The notes below the pieces were generated by a model. The model worked only from the letters and a program-made list of their open reading frames with translations. It did not search any database and was not told the DNA's origin. Positions 1-6,942 of a DNA stretch of 11,076 nucleotides are shown here, piece after piece (the stretch's first letter is position 1; every line of letters begins with the position of its first letter). The DNA is taken from assembly GCA_028292185.1 (NCBI GenBank), contig JAQGMT010000017.1, positions 1 through 11,076 on the forward strand, given 5' to 3'. The stretch is from Ramlibacter sp. (GTDB lineage Bacteria > Pseudomonadota > Gammaproteobacteria > Burkholderiales > Burkholderiaceae_C). Position numbers and translations under genes: made by a program.

Positions 1-993
1 GGCGGATCGTCGAGCGGTTCAGGGGCGGCCGTTGCCGCGCGCATCGTTTTTGGATCGCTTGGGACCGACACTGGCGGCTCCTTGCGCCATCCCGCCGCCA
101 TGTGCGGGCTCACCGGACTGAAGCCGACCCTGACGCGAGTCAGTCGCGCGGGCGTCATGCCGCTTTCGCACTCGCTCGACTGCGTCGGGCCGCTCGCGCG
201 CACTGCGCGAGACTGTGCACGGCTCCTCGACATCATTGCCGGCGCGGACCCCGCTGATCCAACGTCGTCCCCGCAGCGCGTACCCCGCCATGAGGCGGCC
301 CTCGACGGAAACGTGCGCAAGCTAAGAATCGGCATTCCGCGTTCTTACTACTACGACCCGGTCACCCCGGAAATCAAGCGCCACCTCGAGGACAGCTTGG
401 ACGTGTTTCGAAATCTCGGCGCCGAAGTGGTCGAGGTCGCCATACCCGACATGGACCTTATCAACAGCCTGGCCCATGTGCTGATGGCTGTAGAGGCTGC
501 CACCATTCACCGGCGCTGGCTCGAGACCCGGCGTGACGATTACGCCGATCAGGTTCGTAGTCGCATCGAGCCGGGGCTTTTTTACCCCGCTACCCGCTAC
601 TGTGAAGCTCTCGGCATGCGTGCGTCGCTATGCAAGGAGTTCCTGGAGACCGCGCTCCACGGAGTGGATGCCTTGCACATCCCCGCTATTCCGGTTCCAG
701 TGCCGACGATCGAGAGCACGACGCGTGGCAATCCGGCAGACGTTGCCCGAGTCATCGGCGTGATTGGGCACTGCACCAGAGGTATCAACTATCTAGGCTT
801 GCCCGCACTCGCGGTGCCCGCTGGTTTCGACACTCAGGGCCTACCGGTGGCATTTCAACTGGTCGGTCGGCCCTTCTCGGAGGCCACCCTCTTGCGGATG
901 GCGGATGCTTACCAGCGGACAACCGATTGGCATCGGCGATCGCCTGATCTATCGGCAATTACGACGTACGTTGACGCGCAATCTGGCAAATAG
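1..993 (+). CDS. Amidase-signature family hydrolase (5' end outside the window)
   Basis: This is the C-terminal part (330 residues) of an amidase-signature enzyme, which hydrolyses amide bonds with a Ser-cisSer-Lys triad, probably in the cytosol. The reading frame is open from base 1. It begins inside the signature: a Ser/Gly-rich loop GGSSSGSG at window residues 1-8, with the probable cis-Ser at residue 3, then GTDTGGSLR at 21-29 with the nucleophile Ser27, then HPAAMCGLTGLKPT. The catalytic Lys lies upstream and is not seen. The end is typical of the family: GLPALAVPAGFD, then LPVAFQLVGRPFSEATLL, then TDWH. Related enzymes include GatA, AtzE/AtzF and many catabolic amidases. Nothing visible assigns a substrate, and no GatB or GatC partner is in view. 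It converges on the M20 peptidase gene 104 bases downstream. The family call is very safe; the specific function is unknown. Confidence 0.93.
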   Translation, partial: GGSSSGSGAAVAARIVFGSLGTDTGGSLRHPAAMCGLTGLKPTLTRVSRAGVMPLSHSLDCVGPLARTARDCARLLDIIAGADPADPTSSPQRVPRHEAALDGNVRKLRIGIPRSYYYDPVTPEIKRHLEDSLDVFRNLGAEVVEVAIPDMDLINSLAHVLMAVEAATIHRRWLETRRDDYADQVRSRIEPGLFYPATRYCEALGMRASLCKEFLETALHGVDALHIPAIPVPVPTIESTTRGNPADVARVIGVIGHCTRGINYLGLPALAVPAGFDTQGLPVAFQLVGRPFSEATLLRMADAYQRTTDWHRRSPDLSAITTYVDAQSGK

Positions 994-1001
994 AGTTGGG
1001 C

Positions 1002-1031
1002 GTTGCGGATCGAAATTTTCTGGTTCGCAAC
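1002..1031. terminator. Hairpin between convergent genes, possible weak terminator
   Basis: In the 104-base gap between the amidase stop and the stop of the convergent M20 gene, GTTGCG (1002-1007) pairs with CGCAAC (1026-1031). The inner bases extend the stem to about 11 pairs if G-U wobble is allowed, around an A/T-rich loop. No T-run follows on the plus strand, so it is not a canonical intrinsic terminator. Its position is what makes a termination or 3'-end role plausible. Confidence 0.3.
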
Positions 1032-1097
1032 AGCAGCGGTGGGCCTCAAAGCTGAGGAGGTTTCCGCCGAGAGTGCCGGCCCGCTTCGCGGCGGTTG

Positions 1098-2618
1098 TCA
1101 CTCGCTACGCAGAAGCGTGAACAATGTGCGGACGCCGGCAAGGTAGTGCCCAACGCGTAGGTTCTCGTCGTAGCTGTGCTGGTTGTTGTCGCTGTTGACG
1201 AGCGGCACGATGAGGAACGGGACGCCCAGCTCCTCGACCAGCTTGTCCGTCGGAACGCTGCCCCCCATCATCCGGATGCGCACCGGCTCGTCGCCGCTTG
1301 CTTGCTTGAGCGCGGCATAGGTCCAGGCACCCTCGGCCGAGTCCATCCGGGTATAGGCGGCCTGGCTGCCCCTGCCTAGAACAATTGAGGCAATCTTGTC
1401 GTGCACCGCACGCTCAGCGTCGGTGGGCTCGCCTTGCACCAAGTAGTAGCCGCGCGATCGCACGTGGGCCTCAATGAGATGTACCAGGTAGTCCGGAGGC
1501 GTTTCAGGAGTGGTCCGAAGGTCGAGTTCGGCGGTGGCCTGCTTCGGGACGATGTTGGCTCCTTTGTCACCGATCGCGGCAGCCTGCATGCCGCGGATGT
1601 TCAGCGAGGGGTACTGCAGCGCCTCCTGGTAGTTCGCGCCGACCTTCTCGGTGCGCGCCACGCCCGCCCGCGCCCGGATGGCGGCCTCGTCGTCCGGCAC
1701 CGCCGCCAGGATGCGCTTCTCGGCGTCTGAGAGTTTGATGCGATCGTAATAGCCCGGGATGGTGACACGGCCGTCATCGTCCTTCATCGAACCCAGAAGC
1801 GAGGCCAGGCGCTGCGCGGGATTCGGAATGAAGTTGCCGTAGTGTCCGCTGTGCAGGGGGCTCTTGGGACCGTAAACGGTCAGCGACACGATGGTGTTCC
1901 CGCGATTGCCGAAGATCAGCGTACTGCGGTTGCTCGCGTGCATGGGGCCGTCGTGGATCAGCAGCACGTCCGCCTTCAGCAAATCCTTATTTTGCTTCAC
2001 CACCTGCCCAATGGTCGGCGAGCCCTTCTCCTCCTCGCTGTCCAGCAGCACCTTGACCCTGACGCGGGACTCCATGCCGGCCGCTTTGAGCGCATCGAAC
2101 GCGGCAAGGAACATCATGATGGGCCCCTTGTCATCCGACGAAGATCGCCCGAACACCCGCAGTTCGGGATCCAATGGCGTGGCCTGCAGACGGGTGGTGT
2201 CGACCACGTCCCACTTGCCGGCCGCATTGCGCTGCTTCACGACAGGCTGCCACGGACTCTTCTGCGCCCATTGTTCCGGCAGCACGGGTTGACCGTCGAA
2301 GTGCATGTAGAAAAGCACCGTCTTGGCTTGCGCCGGCTGGTTGACCAGCTCCGCATAGACGAGGGGCTTGCCGGCATTGGGCAATTGGCGCGTTGTAAAA
2401 CCCCGCTTGCGGAACGCGGCTTCGAGCCACTGCGCGTTTTTTTGCACGTCCGCCGGCACGGCTGCATCGTTCGGCAGCGACAGCAGTTCCCAGTACTCTG
2501 GAAAACTGGCCTGCACCGCGCGCATCGCCTGTTCGGTGCTTGGTGTGGAAGCTGACTCGGCCAATGACAGCGAACCGAAGCAAGTGAAGGCGGCGCACAG
2601 CAAAAGGCGCTTGGACAT
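1098..2618 (-). CDS. Exported M20-family metallopeptidase (carnosinase/dipeptidase-like)
   Basis: A 506-residue zinc-dependent M20 peptidase, probably cutting dipeptides or N-acyl amino acids in the periplasm. The start at 2618 is chosen because AGGAG lies 6 bases upstream and the product then opens with a Sec signal peptide, with likely cleavage after Ala20. The reading frame is open further upstream, but that extension has no such features. The co-catalytic motifs are all present: MHFDGQP (His106, Asp108), GRSSSDDKG (Asp162/163), DSEEEKGS (Glu196 as general base, Glu197 as ligand), IHDGP (Asp223) and NQHSYDEN (His481). The lid or dimerisation domain carries PLHSGHYG (His256), a feature of the carnosinase/CNDP branch. 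A possible -10 box, GATAAT on the minus strand, lies at 2682-2687 with no convincing -35. The gene diverges from the GntR regulator gene. It could be annotated as a dipeptidase, carboxypeptidase or acetylornithine-deacetylase-like protein; substrate unknown. Confidence 0.93.
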   Translation of the reverse strand: MSKRLLLCAAFTCFGSLSLAESASTPSTEQAMRAVQASFPEYWELLSLPNDAAVPADVQKNAQWLEAAFRKRGFTTRQLPNAGKPLVYAELVNQPAQAKTVLFYMHFDGQPVLPEQWAQKSPWQPVVKQRNAAGKWDVVDTTRLQATPLDPELRVFGRSSSDDKGPIMMFLAAFDALKAAGMESRVRVKVLLDSEEEKGSPTIGQVVKQNKDLLKADVLLIHDGPMHASNRSTLIFGNRGNTIVSLTVYGPKSPLHSGHYGNFIPNPAQRLASLLGSMKDDDGRVTIPGYYDRIKLSDAEKRILAAVPDDEAAIRARAGVARTEKVGANYQEALQYPSLNIRGMQAAAIGDKGANIVPKQATAELDLRTTPETPPDYLVHLIEAHVRSRGYYLVQGEPTDAERAVHDKIASIVLGRGSQAAYTRMDSAEGAWTYAALKQASGDEPVRIRMMGGSVPTDKLVEELGVPFLIVPLVNSDNNQHSYDENLRVGHYLAGVRTLFTLLRSE

Positions 2619-2624
2619 ACGTGT

Positions 2625-2629
2625 CTCCT
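2625..2629 (-). promoter_or_regulatory. Ribosome binding site that fixes the M20 start
   Basis: On the minus strand the bases read AGGAG, 6 bases before the ATG at 2618. This selects the start that yields an intact signal peptide over the longer open frame beginning at 2783. Confidence 0.75.
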
Positions 2630-2753
2630 GAAGTGAATTCGGTGTCCCACAGGAGCTTAGCCGGGCTTGCCGAGGACAGTCATTATCGCAGCCGTACGCG
2701 CCGCCGATGGCCGCGTCTGGCCGCAAGCAGACGTGCAGCTTTGCTGTTTTCTG

Positions 2754-2908
2754 AACCCGGCCTACGCGGGCATCGAGCGGCAACTCGCGATGCGGCCACC
2801 GATCAAGGTGCCCACGATCACTTTGGACGGCGCCGACGACGGCGTGCGCCCGCCCTCGCCCGCGTCAGCGCATGCGCGCCTCTTCACGGCGCCGCGCAAT
2901 GCAGTCCG
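2754..2908 (+). pseudogene. Relic of an alpha/beta-hydrolase C-terminal region
   Basis: Within the divergent spacer, one plus-strand frame reads NPAYAGIERQL, then RPPIKVPTITLDGADDGV, then RPPSPASAHARLFTAP. This resembles the segment of alpha/beta hydrolases that carries the catalytic acid: the 'VPT..LDG..DG' strand followed by an Ala/His/Phe-rich helix. The probable acid is the second Asp of GADDG. The upstream frame holds no nucleophile elbow, and the expected GHN motif with the catalytic His is absent; the similarity fades after about 2908. No start codon with a ribosome site precedes it. I read this as a decayed remnant left by a deletion, not a working gene. The resemblance is from family knowledge and was not tested by a search. 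Confidence 0.5.
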
Positions 2909-2983
2909 GAGCACAGGTCGTCGCGAACTAAGGGTATCCGCTTACGTGAATGGGCTGGCACCCATGGCCTGCCGGCATTAACA

Positions 2984-3013
2984 TGTGGACATCGTGTATA
3001 CACGCCGTCCACA
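2984..3013. promoter_or_regulatory. 30-bp palindromic operator, probably for the adjacent GntR regulator
   Basis: A perfect 12-bp palindrome CGTGTATACACG (2993-3004) is flanked symmetrically by TGTGGAC (2984-2990) and GTCCACA (3007-3013). Both share the same centre, between 2998 and 2999. Only the two 2-base spacers break the symmetry, so 26 of 30 positions are self-complementary. GTATAC-centred sites are typical of FCD-type GntR regulators. The dyad ends 12 bases before the regulator's ATG, so bound protein would cover the transcription start or ribosome site. Autoregulation is the simplest reading, and control of the whole downstream operon would follow. Confidence 0.7.
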
Positions 3014-3025
3014 CCAAGTCTACAT

Positions 3026-3685
3026 ATGCTGAATCTCAAGAATGAAGACTTGGCGACTCATGCGTATCAACAGGTGCGGGAGGCGATCATGCAGGGAGAG
3101 CTGGCGCCCGGAGCGCCGCTGTTCGAGGTGCATCTGGCGTCCCAGATGGGTATGAGCCGCACGCCGGTGCGCGAGGCGCTCAAGGTCCTGGCCCGCGACG
3201 GTTTCGTGCAAGTCGTGCCGACCCGCGGCTACATCGTTCCCCACCGCTCAATGGATGACTTGCGCGAGCTATTCGAGCTGCGCGAGTCCCTGGAAGGTAC
3301 CGCCGCGCGCTGCGCCGCGCAGCGGGCCACCAATGCGGAGCTGGCTGCGCTCGAGGAGTTGTGCGTGCGCTATGAGAACGAGCAGGACTGGCAGCTCTGG
3401 GTGCAGATCGGCACGGATTTCCACAATCTTCTGGTTTCCGCCGCGCGCAACCAGCGCCTGGCCAACATCCTCGACTCGCTGAACGGGCAGATTGTCCACT
3501 CGCGCCGCTCGGTCCTGCGCGCCGACGCGCAACGCCGTGACGCGGCAACGCGCGAGCACCGCGCCATCCTCAGCGCCGTTAAAGCGCGCAATGCCGCGGA
3601 CGCCGAAGCACGCGCCCGCGAACACGTGCGCCTTTCGTACGAGGCAACCCTTAATTCATACCAGAGCCGCCCGGCTAATAGCTAA
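3026..3685 (+). CDS. GntR-family transcriptional regulator, FCD (FadR/VanR) subfamily
   Basis: A 219-residue DNA-binding regulator. Residues about 7-73 form the winged helix: AYQQVREAIMQGELAPG, then the recognition region MGMSRTPVREALKVLARDG and the wing VPTRGYIV. Residues about 76-210 form an all-helical FCD effector domain with DFHNLLVSAARNQRL (His133), TREHRAIL (His178) and REHVRLS (His200), which suit a metal-assisted organic-acid pocket. The Asp usual four residues before the first His is Gly129 here. The ATG at 3026 gives the normal family length. The frame is open back to 2621, but that extension crosses the operator and does not look coded. No clear ribosome site precedes the ATG. The gene lies 33 bases before the FAD oxidoreductase gene and probably controls it and its followers in response to the transported or oxidised acid. 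Confidence 0.92.
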   Translation: MLNLKNEDLATHAYQQVREAIMQGELAPGAPLFEVHLASQMGMSRTPVREALKVLARDGFVQVVPTRGYIVPHRSMDDLRELFELRESLEGTAARCAAQRATNAELAALEELCVRYENEQDWQLWVQIGTDFHNLLVSAARNQRLANILDSLNGQIVHSRRSVLRADAQRRDAATREHRAILSAVKARNAADAEARAREHVRLSYEATLNSYQSRPANS

Positions 3686-3718
3686 GCAGTTCGGACCAAC
3701 CCAGGAGCACCCAACACC

Positions 3719-5164
3719 ATGCAAGCCACTTCCATCCACAGCCAAGAGGGCTTCCTCGTCGAGCCGCCCCGCAACACACCCATCGTCCGCGAGGTCGACG
3801 TCCTGGTGTGCGGCGGCGGCGTCTCCGGCATCGGTGCCGCGCTCGGCGCCGCCCGCGCCGGCGCCAAGACCATGGTGATAGAGAAGAACGCCTTCCTGGG
3901 CGGCGCCGCCACGGCGGTCCTCATGAACACGTGGAACGTGCCGGTGTCACGCATGACCGGCGTGGCCCGCGAGATTGCGCTGACGCTGGCCGAGCGCGGC
4001 GAAGGCAACATCACCGGTCCGACCTTCCCGTTCGACCCCGAGGGCTTCAAGCAGGCCGCCGTCGACATGCTGAACAAGGCAAGCGTCGAAGTGCTGAACT
4101 ACACCTGGATCGAGGACGCCATCATGGAAGGTTCGCGCATCAAGGGCGTGATCATCCAGAACAAGTCGGGCCGCCAGGCCATCCTGGCGAAAACCGTTGT
4201 CGACGCCACTGGTGATGCCGACGTCGCCGCGGCGGCCGGTGCCGAGTACGTCAAGGGGCGTGAGAAGGACAACAAGATGCGCCCGATGAGCGTGCTCTTC
4301 AGGCTCGGCGGCGTGGACCTTGCGAAGGTCATAGAGTACTGCCGAAGCCAGCCCAAGGAATACTTCACCGCCGACCCCAACTTCCACATCATCCAGCCCG
4401 AGAAGGGCCTGGTGCGGCTGTCGGGCTTTTTCCATATCGCCGACAAGGCGCGTGCCGCTGGCGAACTCCCGGACGAAATCCATTACCTGCGCTTCGAGGG
4501 CATCGACGTCGCGCACGGCATTGTCACTGTCAACAACTCGCGCGTCTACGGCGTGGACGGCACCAATGCCTGGGACATCTCGCGCGCCGACACGCAGGCC
4601 CGGCTGCAGAACCGGCAGCTGAAGACCGTCATCCGCAAGTACATCCCGGGCTTCGAGAATGCGTACGTGATCGACTCATCCCCGACGATCGGTGTGCGCG
4701 AAACGCGCCGGGTGCGCGGCTCATACGTGCTTCCGCCGGAGGACCTGGTCGCACAACGGACCTTCGACGACAGCGTGATTCGCGTCTGGCGCCACATGGC
4801 GGAAGGCCGCGACTGGCACAAGGCCGAGGGCGGCGAGGGCGCGCCGAATGACGCCGTCTACCGCACGGTGACCACCGACCTGACGTGGTTCGAGATTCCA
4901 TGGAGCGTGTTCACGCCAAACAGGGTGGAGGGCATGACTGTTGGCGGTCGCGTGCTGTCCGTCACGCACGAAGCGGACATGTGGACCCGCGGACAGTACT
5001 GCTGCCTCGTGACCGGCCAGATCGCCGGGATCGGCGCAGCGTTGGCCGCCGAGCAAGGAGTTACGCCCGCGGCACTCGACGTGCGGGAGCTGCAGAGTGC
5101 CCTGATGCAGCAAAGCATCGACGTGGGCTCGGCCGCCGAAAAGCTCATGCCAAAGGCCGCCTAG
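3719..5164 (+). CDS. FAD-dependent oxidoreductase (FAD_oxidored, PF12831-like)
   Basis: A 481-residue flavoenzyme. Near the N-terminus a Rossmann fold is plain: VDVLVCGGGVSGIGAALGAA with the GGGVSG dinucleotide loop at 32-37, and Glu55 ending the second strand to bind ribose, followed by FLGGAAT. A second FAD contact is VVDATGDADVAAAAGA at about 160-175. The C-terminal part has GVRETRRVRGSYVL (325-338) and GGRVLSVTHEA (409-419), both characteristic of the PF12831 group. The N-terminus shows no signal peptide, so it is probably cytosolic. AGGAG at 3703-3707 precedes the ATG with a longish 11-base gap. It follows the GntR gene and precedes the Bug receptor gene by 36 bases, which implies co-transcription. 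It probably oxidises a hydroxy acid or related compound, but substrate and electron acceptor cannot be inferred. Confidence 0.9.
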   Translation: MQATSIHSQEGFLVEPPRNTPIVREVDVLVCGGGVSGIGAALGAARAGAKTMVIEKNAFLGGAATAVLMNTWNVPVSRMTGVAREIALTLAERGEGNITGPTFPFDPEGFKQAAVDMLNKASVEVLNYTWIEDAIMEGSRIKGVIIQNKSGRQAILAKTVVDATGDADVAAAAGAEYVKGREKDNKMRPMSVLFRLGGVDLAKVIEYCRSQPKEYFTADPNFHIIQPEKGLVRLSGFFHIADKARAAGELPDEIHYLRFEGIDVAHGIVTVNNSRVYGVDGTNAWDISRADTQARLQNRQLKTVIRKYIPGFENAYVIDSSPTIGVRETRRVRGSYVLPPEDLVAQRTFDDSVIRVWRHMAEGRDWHKAEGGEGAPNDAVYRTVTTDLTWFEIPWSVFTPNRVEGMTVGGRVLSVTHEADMWTRGQYCCLVTGQIAGIGAALAAEQGVTPAALDVRELQSALMQQSIDVGSAAEKLMPKAA

Positions 5165-5200
5165 GCGACCGGCGAATCCTCAACTAAAAGGAACATCGTC

Positions 5201-6172
5201 ATGAAGGTTCTTTCATCTCTTGCCACCGCCGCAGCGCTGTGGCTGGGCACGACCGCTCCGGTGTTTGCGCAGCCTGCTTATCCGGCGAAGCCGGTCACCA
5301 TCGTGGCTGCGTATCCGCCGGGCGGCACGGTCGACTTGTTGTCTCGCGTGCTGAGCCAAAAGCTCGGCGAAGAGTGGAAGCAGACGGTCATCGTCGAGAA
5401 CCGGGCGGGCGCAAGCGGCATCATCGGATCGCAGGCTGTGGCCAAGGCGCAAGCGGACGGCTATACGCTCATGGTGGTCCCCATCACACACGTCACCAAC
5501 TCCAGCCTGTTCGCCAAGGTGCCATATGACCCGATCGAGGACTTCACGCCGATCGCCATGATCGCCGCGTCGCCGGTGATGCTGGTCACCAACAACAACT
5601 TCCCGGCCAAGAATGTCGCCGAACTGGTGGCGCAGGGCAAGGCGAACCCCGGTCGCTTCAATTGCGGCTCGGGCGGCAACGGCACTTCGCAACACCTGGC
5701 GTGTGAATTGTTCAAGGACACGACCAAGGTGGACATCAAGCACGTGCCTTACAAGGGCAATGCGGCGGCCATGTCCGATGTGATCGGCGGCCAGATCGAG
5801 ATGTTGTTCGACCAGATGGCCACGGCCGTTCCGCATGTGAAATCGGGCCGGGTGCGCGCGCTCGCAGTGACCACGGCCAAGCGTTCGCCGGCGATGCCCC
5901 AGGTTCCCACGGTTGCCGAATCCGGATTTCCGGGCTTCGAGGCTACGGCCTGGTTCGGCATCGTCGGGCCGCGCGGCATGCCCAAGGATGTGGTGGATCG
6001 CATCAACGCGTCTGTGCGAAAGGCGCTCGCGCGGCCTGAAGTTCAGCAGCAGCTCGGTGCCCAGGGACTCGATCTGACGCCCAGCTCGCCCGAGGAATTC
6101 CGCGACACGTTGAAGTCCGAGATGACCAAGTGGGCTTCCGTGATCAAGCAGGCCGGCATCAAGCTCGAGTGA
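5201..6172 (+). CDS. Bug/TctC-family tripartite tricarboxylate transporter substrate-binding protein
   Basis: A 323-residue periplasmic receptor that captures small carboxylates or similar solutes. A Sec signal peptide ends at VFA (21-23), with cleavage before Gln24. The mature protein opens with YPAKPVTIVAAYPPGGTVDLL, the usual first ligand loop, followed by VIVENRAGASGIIG and AQADGYTLM, then VPYKGNAAAMSDVIGGQIEMLFD in the second lobe; all are hallmarks of the Bug family. Length is standard. AAGGA at 5188-5192 sits 8 bases from the ATG. No TctA or TctB membrane component is in the window, so this is an orphan receptor, as most Bug proteins are. Its place between a flavoenzyme and a UxaA-like fragment suggests that it binds the acid degraded by this operon. 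Ligand unknown. Confidence 0.96.
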   Translation: MKVLSSLATAAALWLGTTAPVFAQPAYPAKPVTIVAAYPPGGTVDLLSRVLSQKLGEEWKQTVIVENRAGASGIIGSQAVAKAQADGYTLMVVPITHVTNSSLFAKVPYDPIEDFTPIAMIAASPVMLVTNNNFPAKNVAELVAQGKANPGRFNCGSGGNGTSQHLACELFKDTTKVDIKHVPYKGNAAAMSDVIGGQIEMLFDQMATAVPHVKSGRVRALAVTTAKRSPAMPQVPTVAESGFPGFEATAWFGIVGPRGMPKDVVDRINASVRKALARPEVQQQLGAQGLDLTPSSPEEFRDTLKSEMTKWASVIKQAGIKLE

Positions 6173-6182
6173 GGAGTCTTTC

Positions 6183-6527
6183 ATGACCAATGGCGAGTCC
6201 CTGGCTCTCAGGCTGCATCCGGACGACAACGTCGCGATTGCCCGCCACGCCCTTCCCGGTGGCAGTGTCCTGTCGGAGTACGCGGGCATGGTCGTCGGCG
6301 CCGACATCCCGGCGGCGCACAAGGTGGCGATTTCCGATATCCGGCAGTCCGAACCGGTGCGGCGCTATGGCCAGATCATCGGCTTTGCCACCCAGCCGAT
6401 CCGCCGAGGCGAGCACGTGCATATGCACAACCTGGCCATGGGGGCTTTCGAGCGCGACTACGCTTTCGGCGCCGACGCCAGGCAACCGTCCTTGACCACT
6501 TTGGCCAGTTTCACCTTCTCAGTTTGA
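6183..6527 (+). CDS. UxaA-type SAF-domain protein, apparently truncated dehydratase N-terminus
   Basis: A 114-residue product matching the N-terminal SAF domain of UxaA-family enzymes (altronate/galactarate dehydratases, and SuyA of sulfolactate lyase). Seen motifs are DDNVAIA (14-20), IPAAHKVAISDI (42-53), YGQIIGFATQPI (62-73) and GEHVHMHNL (76-84), followed by RDYAFGADAR (91-100). That last stretch is the linker of fused, full-length enzymes, where the catalytic half should follow. Instead the frame ends four residues after Phe110, and no catalytic-half sequence is recognisable downstream. GAGGAG at 6171-6176, overlapping the receptor stop codon, gives a strong ribosome site 10 bases from that gene, so it was plainly part of the operon. 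It is either a relic of a broken dehydratase or an atypical stand-alone small subunit whose partner lies elsewhere; I favour the relic. Confidence 0.8.
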   Translation: MTNGESLALRLHPDDNVAIARHALPGGSVLSEYAGMVVGADIPAAHKVAISDIRQSEPVRRYGQIIGFATQPIRRGEHVHMHNLAMGAFERDYAFGADARQPSLTTLASFTFSV

Positions 6528-6942
6528 ACCGTTACCGGGCACTGCGAAGGCAACCTGGGGGAACCCCTTTGCTCGGAGGCAAACGCTCTGAGCCGCGTGC
6601 GACCCCGCCTCAGCATGTGAACTTGAAGAACGCTCGCCCCGCTGCTCGCAACTTCGGAAAGAACAGCATCTTTCCAATCCGGCGACCCAGACCGGCTGCG
6701 GCGCATCGATCCTCGGCCCGTAGCATCTACCTGTAGAACGCGTTGCTCCGTGTGCGGATCATCGCTGTGCCGAACGACGCGTCTGAGCGGCTAGGTATTG
6801 CGCGGTGAAACGTCGGCCACGCGGTGCCCATGCCACGGTAGCGTTCCATTCCGCTGCGGGCACGACAGGCCCGTGAATACCCTATGCGGATCCACGCCCG
6901 TTCGGGCGAAGAATGTCGTGAAATTCCAAAGCCAGCCGCTTC
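6528..6942. other. Spacer without a recognisable gene, probable rearrangement scar
   Basis: No frame here shows a recognisable domain or a start with a ribosome site. Two small hairpins lie near the left end: GGGG/CCCC around GAA at 6557-6567, and GCTCGGAG (6571-6578) with CTCTGAGC (6586-6593), eight pairs including one G-U. Neither is followed by a T-run. The spacer begins where the UxaA-like coding sequence stops abruptly, so it may be foreign or scrambled DNA brought next to the operon by deletion or by loss of a mobile element. No transposase or terminal inverted repeat could be identified. Confidence 0.45.

Noticed and set aside
1842..2555. Long open frame on the plus strand opposite the M20 gene
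   Set aside because: It mirrors the minus-strand gene with all M20 motifs. The product is His/Arg/Leu-rich and low in recognisable structure, as expected for a shadow frame in GC-rich DNA.
2621..3025. Upstream extension of the regulator frame by 135 residues
   Set aside because: It would run through the palindromic operator and the hydrolase relic. It is Arg/Ala-rich without family similarity, and the product from 3026 already has normal GntR/FCD length.
5213..6322. 369-residue open frame on the minus strand opposite the Bug receptor gene
   Set aside because: Antisense to a gene with unmistakable family motifs and a signal peptide; its own product is Arg/His-rich and shows no domain.
6458..6706. 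Minus-strand frame across the scar, considered as a transposase remnant
   Set aside because: No transposase motif (DDE or HTH), terminal inverted repeats or target duplication could be identified, and it overlaps the UxaA-like coding end.
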